NCBI GenBank assembly: GCA_003567055.1
Contig: PXAW01000223.1
Coordinates: forward strand, 1-5,959
DNA: 5,959 nucleotides
Reading direction: 5' to 3'
Source: Hyphomicrobiales bacterium
GTDB lineage: Bacteria; Pseudomonadota; Alphaproteobacteria; Rhizobiales; Beijerinckiaceae
Shown here: positions 1 to 5,959 of the stretch, piece after piece
Numbering within the stretch: position 1 is the stretch's first letter
How the letters are laid out: each line of letters starts with the position of its first letter
Notes under the pieces: model-generated
Database searches by the model: none
Told to the model about the DNA's origin: nothing
Seen by the model: the letters and a program-made list of their open reading frames with translations, nothing else
Translations under genes and position numbers: made by a program

Positions 1-42
1 GGGCTGATGCGCATCGATGCGGTGGCCAAGAGTCTGATCTGA
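1..42 (+). CDS. 3' end of an unidentified gene (partial)
   Basis: Frame 1 is open from the window edge and reads GLMRIDAVAKSLI before a TGA at 40-42. Only 13 residues are visible, so neither family nor function can be assigned. The frame is preferred because 11 of its 13 sense codons end in G or C, as in the other genes here. The competing open frame starting at base 3 runs to a TAG at 156-158 but has poor third-position G/C and an arginine-rich, unnatural-looking product. The stop codon lies inside a short tandem repeat covering 31-76, so the C-terminus may have been shaped by repeat expansion. A minus-strand gene entering from the left edge cannot be excluded. Confidence 0.45.
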   Translation, partial: GLMRIDAVAKSLI

Positions 43-76
43 GGTCTGATCGAGGCCTGACCCGAGGCCTGATCCG
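31..76. repeat. degenerate 11-12 bp tandem repeat, about four copies
   Basis: Four consecutive units are visible: AGTCTGATCTG (31-41), AGGTCTGATCG (42-52), AGGCCTGACCCG (53-64) and AGGCCTGATCCG (65-76). Every unit carries CTGA, and the upstream gene's stop codon falls in the first unit. Units 3 and 4 differ at one position, which suggests recent duplication. The array is too short and degenerate to be a known repeat family. It is probably a slippage product, although a role as a binding site is not excluded. Confidence 0.6.
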
Positions 77-93
77 AGTCGTTCGGGGAGCCG

Positions 94-112
94 TCCGGGC
101 AGTCGTGCCGGA
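94..112 (+). other. weak stem-loop in the intergenic gap after the first gene
   Basis: TCCGGGCA (94-101) pairs with TGCCGGA (106-112) around a GTCG loop, giving seven pairs and one bulged G at 97. No T-run follows, so it is not a convincing intrinsic terminator. It could help end transcription of the upstream gene or be chance pairing in GC-rich DNA. Nothing else with clear function is visible in 43-160. Confidence 0.2.
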
Positions 113-165
113 TGCATCTGGTGTACCTGCACGCGCTGGCGACGCGTTGCTGTTCTAGATTGATG

Positions 166-186
166 CTGCGCGGATGCGCCGCGCGG
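166..186 (+). promoter_or_regulatory. stem-loop just before the MFS transporter start
   Basis: CTGCGCGG (166-173) pairs with CCGCGCGG (179-186) around an ATGCG loop, giving eight pairs including one G-T wobble. It ends 10 bases before the ATG at 197, and its right arm overlaps the start of a GGGG run (185-188) that could serve as a weak ribosome binding site. If transcribed, the hairpin could lower translation of the transporter. This is inference from pairing and position only. Confidence 0.25.
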
Positions 187-196
187 GGTTTGAGGG

Positions 197-1396
197 ATGA
201 CAGCGACGACATCCGATGCGCGTGCAGTGCGCGCCACCATCCTGATCCTGGCCATCGCCGGTTTTGCCAGCACCTTTGCCGGGCGGATCGCCGATCCGCT
301 GGTCAATGTGATCGCCGATGATCTCGGCGCGAGCGTCCAGGCCATCGCCCTGCTCGCGACGGCCTTTGCGCTGCCCTATGCCCTGATCCAGCCCGTGCTC
401 GGGCCGTTCGGCGATTCGCTGGGCAAGCTCAAGGTGATGCGTTTCTGCCTCGCGGTGCTGGTCGTGGCGCTGATCGCCTCCGCCTTCATGCCCGACGAGC
501 GCTCGCTCTTCGTGATGCGGGTGATCACCGGAATGGCGGCGGGCGGGATCATCCCGCTCGCGCTCGCGGTGATCGGCGACCGTGTGGGCATGGAGACGCG
601 TCAGGTCGCGATCAGCCGGTTTCTCGTGGCGGTGATCCTCGGCCAGATGGCGGGGTCGTCGCTGGCGGGCCTGCTCGCCGATCATCTGGGCTGGCGCGGC
701 GTGTTTCATCTGGCCGCCGCCATCACCGCCATTGCCTTCATCGCCATGACCGTCGCGCTCAAGCCGTCCAACCTGGTGCGCCCGCCCTTCTCCTTCGCCG
801 TGGCGATGGAGCGGTATCGCGGGCTGCTCGCCAAAGCGCGCGCCCGGGCCTTGTTTGCCCTCGTCTTCGTCGAAGGCATCTGCATCATGGGCGTTCTGCC
901 CTTCATCGCGCCGATTCTGGTGGCGCGCGAGGCCGGTGGCGCGGCGGAGGCGGGGATCGCGCTGGCCGGTTTCGCCATTGGCGGGCTGATCTATTCCGCC
1001 GTGGTCGGGTTGCTTCTGCGCCGGCTCGGTATGTATCGCATGCTGGTGACGGGCGGTTTCTTTTCCGCCATGGCGCTGATCGCGATCGCCTTCCTCGGTG
1101 ACTGGCGCCTGATCGCGGGCGCCTTGCTCCTGCTCGGGCTCGGCTTCTATCTCCTGCACAATTCCTTCCAGACGCAGGTGACCGAGCTCTCCGCCGATGC
1201 GCGCGGCTCGGCGGTGGCGCTGCATGCCTGCTCGTTCTTCCTCGGCAATGCCACGGGCCCGGTTGTGGTGAGCCTCGGCACGCGCCTCATCGGCACCCCG
1301 GCGACGCTCGTCACCCTCGCCTGCGTGATCTTCGCGCTCGGCCTCTTCGCCGCCTGGGTGCTCGCGCGTACCGCGCCGAAACCGCTGGAAGCCTGA
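197..1396 (+). CDS. MFS transporter, 12-helix, substrate unknown
   Basis: A 399-residue inner-membrane protein of the major facilitator superfamily, expected to move a small solute by proton coupling, as drug and sugar efflux members of the family do. About twelve hydrophobic segments can be placed, at roughly residues 13-29, 47-67, 80-97, 105-125, 138-160, 168-188, 217-240, 254-274, 281-300, 305-322, 338-360 and 369-390, with the usual central loop near 190-215. The helix 2-3 loop carries a motif A-like stretch, GPFGDSLGKLK (69-79). Helix 4 starts with R108 in RVITGMAAGG, and helix 5 is followed by the common GWRGVF (165-170). The antiporter motif C is degenerate. The start is ATG 197: an in-frame TGA at 191-193 rules out anything longer. 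A GAGGG touches the ATG, so initiation may be weak. No neighbour indicates the substrate. The gene converges on queF with a 3-bp gap. Confidence 0.9.
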   Translation: MTATTSDARAVRATILILAIAGFASTFAGRIADPLVNVIADDLGASVQAIALLATAFALPYALIQPVLGPFGDSLGKLKVMRFCLAVLVVALIASAFMPDERSLFVMRVITGMAAGGIIPLALAVIGDRVGMETRQVAISRFLVAVILGQMAGSSLAGLLADHLGWRGVFHLAAAITAIAFIAMTVALKPSNLVRPPFSFAVAMERYRGLLAKARARALFALVFVEGICIMGVLPFIAPILVAREAGGAAEAGIALAGFAIGGLIYSAVVGLLLRRLGMYRMLVTGGFFSAMALIAIAFLGDWRLIAGALLLLGLGFYLLHNSFQTQVTELSADARGSAVALHACSFFLGNATGPVVVSLGTRLIGTPATLVTLACVIFALGLFAAWVLARTAPKPLEA

Positions 1397-3289
<1,893 letters not shown>

Positions 3290-3315
3290 GCCGCATCCGG
3301 TTCGCACAATCTCAT

Positions 3316-3349
3316 GCTGCGCGGCCCCGTCGCGCAGCGTTTTCGTTTT
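3316..3349 (+). terminator. intrinsic terminator after eno, abutting the tex start
   Basis: GCTGCGCG (3316-3323) and CGCGCAGC (3331-3338) make a perfect 8-bp stem with a 7-base loop, extendable by a U-G and an A-U pair outward. It is followed by GTTTTCGTTTT (3339-3349). This is the textbook Rho-independent layout, with a single C-G interruption of the T-tract. It starts 27 bases after the enolase stop. The tract ends one base before the GAGGAG ribosome binding site of tex, so it is also part of the tex upstream region. Confidence 0.85.
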
Positions 3350-3350
3350 C

Positions 3351-3356
3351 GAGGAG
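3351..3356 (+). promoter_or_regulatory. tex ribosome binding site that selects a GTG start
   Basis: GAGGAG is a strong Shine-Dalgarno sequence. It directly touches an ATG at 3357 (zero spacing, unfavourable) and is six bases from the in-frame GTG at 3363 (ideal). The spacing therefore argues for GTG initiation, which shortens the protein by two residues relative to the ATG. Confidence 0.7.
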
Positions 3357-3362
3357 ATGATC

Positions 3363-5759
3363 GTGACGACGCGCGCCGCCACCGGACTCGCCGGGGATAC
3401 GAATGTCGCCATCGCCCGGCGCATCGCAGGGGAACTGGGCGTGCGGCCCGAGCAGGTGAGCGCGGCGGTCGCGCTGGTCGACGAGGGCTCCACCATTCCC
3501 TTCATCGCGCGCTACCGCAAGGAGGCGACGGGCGGGCTCGACGATGCGCAGCTGCGCGATCTCGACGAGCGGCTGGCTTATCTGCGTGACCTCGAAAAAC
3601 GCCGCGCCGCCATCCTCGAGAGCATCGAATCGCAGGGCAAGCTTGATGATGCCCTGCGCGCGCGCATCCTCGAGGCCGAGACCAAGGCGCGGCTGGAGGA
3701 TCTCTACCTCCCCTTCAAGCCCAAGCGCCGCACCAAGGCGCAGATCGCACGCGAGGCCGGGCTCGAACCGCTGGCCGATCAGCTCTGGAGCGATCCGTCG
3801 CAGGATCCGCAGGTGCGGGCGCAAGCCTTTGTCGATGAGGCCAAAGGCGTCGCCGACGCAAAAGCCGCGCTGGAAGGCGCGCGCGCCATCATCGCCGAGC
3901 GTCTGTCGGAAGATGCCGAGCTGATCGGGAAGCTGCGCGAGCGTTATTGGGCGCAAGGCGTGCTCAGCGCGAAGGTGCGCGCGGGCAAGGAGCAGAGCGG
4001 GGCGAAATTCTCGGATTATTTCGATTATTCCCAGCCGCTCGCGAAGCTGCCCGCGCATCGCGTGCTCGCGCTCTATCGCGGCGAGAAGGAGGAGGTGCTC
4101 GATCTCGCCCTGCGCGAGAGCGCGGAGGAGGGCGTGGGGCGGATCGGGCCGATGGCGCTCGCCATCGCCCATCACTGCCGCATCCGCGACGAGGGGCGTC
4201 CGGGAGATGAATGGCGCATGCAGGCGATCGGCTGGGCCTGGCGCACCAAGCTCTCGCTCTCCATCGAGCTCGACTTGCGCCAGCGCCTGTGGAGCGCTGC
4301 GGAGGATGCGGGTGTGCGCGTCTTTGCCGAGAACCTGCGCGATCTGCTGCTCGCCGCCCCCGCCGGTGCGCGGGTGACGATGGGGCTCGACCCGGCCTAT
4401 CGCACCGGCGTCAAGGTCGCCATCGTCGATGCGACCGGCAAGGTCATGGCGACGGACACGGTCTATCCGCACGAGCCGCAGAAGCGCTGGGACGCCGCGC
4501 TCGCGACCCTGTCGCGGCTCGTCGAGGCGCATGACGTCAGCCTCATCGCCATCGGCAACGGCACCGCCTCGCGCGAGACCGACAAGCTCGCCGGTGAACT
4601 CGTCGCCGGCATGAAGGGGCGGAAACTCACCAAGATCGTCGTCTCGGAAGCCGGCGCCTCGGTCTATTCGGCTTCCGCCTATGCCAGCCGCGAATTGCCC
4701 GATCTCGACGTCTCCCTGCGCGGGGCGGTCTCGATCGCGCGCCGGCTGCAGGATCCTTTGGCGGAACTCGTCAAGATCGATCCGAAATCCATCGGCGTCG
4801 GGCAGTACCAGCACGATCTCGCCGAGCACAAGCTCTCGCGCTCCCTCGATGCGGTGGTGGAGGATTGCGTGAACGCGGTGGGTGTCGAGGTCAACACCGC
4901 CTCCGCGCCGCTGCTCGCGCGGGTTGCCGGCGTGGGCGAGAGCGTGGCCCAGGCCATCGTCGCCCATCGCGATGCGCATGGGCGGTTTGGCGCGCGCAAG
5001 GCGCTGTTGAAGGTGGCGGGGCTGGGGCGCAAGACCTTCGAGCAATGCGCCGGCTTCCTGCGAATCCATGGCGGCGAGGATCCGCTCGACGCGTCGGGCG
5101 TCCATCCGGAGGCCTATCCGGTGGTTGCGCGCATCATCAAGGGTACGGGCAAGGATCTGCGCGATCTGATCGGCGATGCGGCCACCCTGCGCGGGTTGCG
5201 GCCCGAGCAGTTCACCGACGAAGCCTTCGGTGTGCCCACGGTCGCCGATATCCTCGCCGAGCTGGAGAAGCCGGGCCGCGATCCGCGCCCGGAATTCAAG
5301 ACGGCGCGTTTCGAGGAGGGCGTCGAGACGCTCGGTGACCTGAAGCCCGGCATGGTGCTCGAAGGGGTGGTGACCAATGTCGCAGCATTCGGCGCCTTCG
5401 TCGATATCGGCGTGCACCAGGACGGGCTGGTGCATGTCTCGGCCATGGCGAAGACCTTCGTGCGCGACCCGCGCAGCATCGCCAAGCCCGGCGACGTGGT
5501 GCGGGTGAAGGTGATGGAGGTCGATCTGCCGCGCAAACGCATCGCGCTCTCCATGCGCCTCGACGATGAAATCGGCGCGCCGAAGGGGCGGGCCAGCGCC
5601 GACAAACCGCGTGCCGAAAGACAACGGTCCGACGCTCCCGGCCCGAAGGCCCGCGATGCGAACAAGCGCGATGGGGGCGGTCGCGGTGCGGGTGCGGGTG
5701 CGCTCGGTGAAGCGCTCAAACGCGCAGGCTATGATGCGAAAAAGCCGCCGCGTCGCTGA
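3363..5759 (+). CDS. tex: Tex family RNA-binding transcription accessory protein (S1 domain)
   Basis: Tex is a cytosolic nucleic-acid-binding protein related to the core of eukaryotic Spt6. It influences gene expression and, in some bacteria, toxin production, but its exact role is unsettled. The 798-residue product has the family order: helical Tex N-domain (about 15-330) with [20 protein letters not shown] (41-60) and [20 protein letters not shown] (111-130); YqgF/RNase H-like fold (about 336-460) opening with [16 protein letters not shown] (341-356); ComEA-like helix-hairpin-helix region (about 505-570) with [20 protein letters not shown] (511-530) and [16 protein letters not shown]; and a C-terminal S1 RNA-binding domain (about 660-732) with [20 protein letters not shown]. 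Residues 733-798 form a basic, Gly/Ala-rich tail, probably disordered, ending in [18 protein letters not shown]; this makes the protein somewhat longer than E. coli Tex (773). The GTG start is chosen for its six-base spacing from GAGGAG; ATG 3357 is the alternative. The gene follows the eno terminator. Confidence 0.96.
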   Translation: MTTRAATGLAGDTNVAIARRIAGELGVRPEQVSAAVALVDEGSTIPFIARYRKEATGGLDDAQLRDLDERLAYLRDLEKRRAAILESIESQGKLDDALRARILEAETKARLEDLYLPFKPKRRTKAQIAREAGLEPLADQLWSDPSQDPQVRAQAFVDEAKGVADAKAALEGARAIIAERLSEDAELIGKLRERYWAQGVLSAKVRAGKEQSGAKFSDYFDYSQPLAKLPAHRVLALYRGEKEEVLDLALRESAEEGVGRIGPMALAIAHHCRIRDEGRPGDEWRMQAIGWAWRTKLSLSIELDLRQRLWSAAEDAGVRVFAENLRDLLLAAPAGARVTMGLDPAYRTGVKVAIVDATGKVMATDTVYPHEPQKRWDAALATLSRLVEAHDVSLIAIGNGTASRETDKLAGELVAGMKGRKLTKIVVSEAGASVYSASAYASRELPDLDVSLRGAVSIARRLQDPLAELVKIDPKSIGVGQYQHDLAEHKLSRSLDAVVEDCVNAVGVEVNTASAPLLARVAGVGESVAQAIVAHRDAHGRFGARKALLKVAGLGRKTFEQCAGFLRIHGGEDPLDASGVHPEAYPVVARIIKGTGKDLRDLIGDAATLRGLRPEQFTDEAFGVPTVADILAELEKPGRDPRPEFKTARFEEGVETLGDLKPGMVLEGVVTNVAAFGAFVDIGVHQDGLVHVSAMAKTFVRDPRSIAKPGDVVRVKVMEVDLPRKRIALSMRLDDEIGAPKGRASADKPRAERQRSDAPGPKARDANKRDGGGRGAGAGALGEALKRAGYDAKKPPRR
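5685..5702 (+). repeat. three perfect GGTGCG hexamers in the tex tail
   Basis: GGTGCG occurs three times in tandem, encoding Gly-Ala three times at residues 775-780 of Tex. Copy-number change would alter only tail length, not the frame. It is the sort of simple repeat that arises by slippage in a weakly constrained, disordered tail. Confidence 0.7.
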
Positions 5760-5780
5760 TGCGCGCGCAAACCTGCGGCT

Positions 5781-5808
5781 TTCACAGGCACGATGCGTGG
5801 TCTATGGT
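5781..5808 (+). promoter_or_regulatory. candidate pncB promoter
   Basis: TTCACA (5781-5786) and TATGGT (5803-5808) are separated by 16 bases. They match five and four of six positions of the sigma-70 consensus and are the best promoter-like pair in the window. Transcription would start near 5815, about 40 bases before the pncB ATG. This supports transcription of pncB independently of tex. Confidence 0.45.
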
Positions 5809-5833
5809 CGCTCCCGTTTGGCGGGGAGCGGCC
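5806..5833. promoter_or_regulatory. 10-bp dyad overlapping the expected pncB transcription start
   Basis: GGTCGCTCCC (5806-5815) is complementary to GGGAGCGGCC (5824-5833), apart from one G-T wobble, around an 8-base spacer GTTTGGCG. There is no following T-run, so it does not look like an intrinsic terminator for tex. Its left arm overlaps the -10 and the predicted start, a position typical of a repressor site. If transcription comes from tex it would instead form an RNA hairpin. The binding factor is unknown. Confidence 0.4.
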
Positions 5834-5855
5834 CGTCGCCGGGGGAGTGTCAGCG

Positions 5856-5959
5856 ATGGTGGATATCGCCACGCGCGTCTATAATCACAACTGGAAGATC
5901 GATCCGATCGTGCGTTCGGTGCTCGATACGGATTTCTACAAGCTCCTGATGGCGCAGAC
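5856..5959 (+). CDS. pncB: nicotinate phosphoribosyltransferase, N-terminal part
   Basis: PncB joins nicotinate to PRPP, with ATP hydrolysis, to give nicotinate mononucleotide: the entry step of the Preiss-Handler NAD salvage route in the cytosol. Only 34 codons lie in the window, and the gene continues past the right edge. The visible residues start with [20 protein letters not shown] and contain the family's N-terminal signature [10 protein letters not shown] (23-32). The preceding [18 protein letters not shown] stretch is typical of alphaproteobacterial PncB proteins. The ATG has a GGGGGAG ribosome binding site (5841-5847) eight bases upstream. The in-frame GTG at 5847 is rejected because it overlaps that site. 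A promoter-like pair and a dyad lie just upstream. Catalytic residues are beyond the edge, so intactness cannot be judged. Confidence 0.93.
   Translation, partial: MVDIATRVYNHNWKIDPIVRSVLDTDFYKLLMAQ

Noticed and set aside
119..161. Promoter for the MFS gene using TAGATT at 156-161
   Set aside because: The -10 matches four of six positions, but no acceptable -35 lies 16-18 bases upstream. A promoter must exist somewhere, but I cannot place it.
163..173. 11-base sequence ATGCTGCGCGG shared with 3314-3324
   Set aside because: Both copies are the left arms of GC-rich hairpins, but an exact 11-mer match is unremarkable in several kilobases of such biased sequence.
155..1225. 356-codon open frame antisense to the MFS gene
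   Set aside because: The product is highly charged and repetitive in Arg, Gly, His and Asp, typical of a shadow frame. The sense strand encodes a coherent 12-helix transporter.
3312..5624. 770-codon open frame antisense to tex
   Set aside because: Long antisense frames are expected opposite GC-rich genes with strong third-position G/C bias. The product is rich in Arg, His, Asp and Gly and shows no family motif, while the sense frame is an unmistakable Tex.

Overview
The window is GC-rich chromosomal DNA (about two thirds G+C by eye) with strong G/C preference at third codon positions. It looks alphaproteobacterial, most likely Hyphomicrobiales (Rhizobiales). The best pointers are the N-terminus of the nicotinate phosphoribosyltransferase ([21 protein letters not shown], then [10 protein letters not shown]), a short QueF of 150 residues and a long Tex with a basic tail. 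The genus cannot be fixed from sequence alone. All genes are housekeeping or ordinary transport genes; there are no mobile-element, phage, CRISPR, tRNA or rRNA signals.

Layout: (1) bases 1-42, the last 13 codons of an unidentified plus-strand gene, running into a degenerate 11-12 bp tandem repeat. (2) 43-196, a non-coding gap with two weak hairpins. (3) 197-1396 (+), a 12-helix MFS transporter of unknown substrate. (4) 1400-1852 (-), queF, the last step of preQ1 synthesis for queuosine tRNA modification, convergent with the transporter and only 3 bp from it. (5) 1853-2005, a 153-bp divergent intergenic region with a perfect 9-bp inverted repeat lying over a candidate queF promoter, plus a weaker candidate eno promoter. 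(6) 2006-3289 (+), eno, complete enolase with all expected catalytic and metal residues. (7) 3316-3349, a strong intrinsic terminator ending almost directly at the tex ribosome binding site. (8) 3363-5759 (+), tex, an RNA-binding transcription accessory protein, probably starting at GTG. (9) 5760-5855, an intergenic region with a good sigma-70-like promoter and a dyad near its expected start. (10) 5856-5959 (+), the first 34 codons of pncB, which feeds nicotinate into NAD; it runs off the window.

The genes serve separate pathways (tRNA modification, glycolysis, transcription, NAD salvage) and do not form one functional unit. eno, tex and pncB lie in the same direction, but a terminator (eno/tex) and a promoter-containing gap (tex/pncB) suggest at least partly independent transcription. 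I found no convincing undescribed system. The points worth a second look are regulatory: the queF/eno inverted repeat, the terminator abutting the tex start, and the dyad at the pncB promoter.
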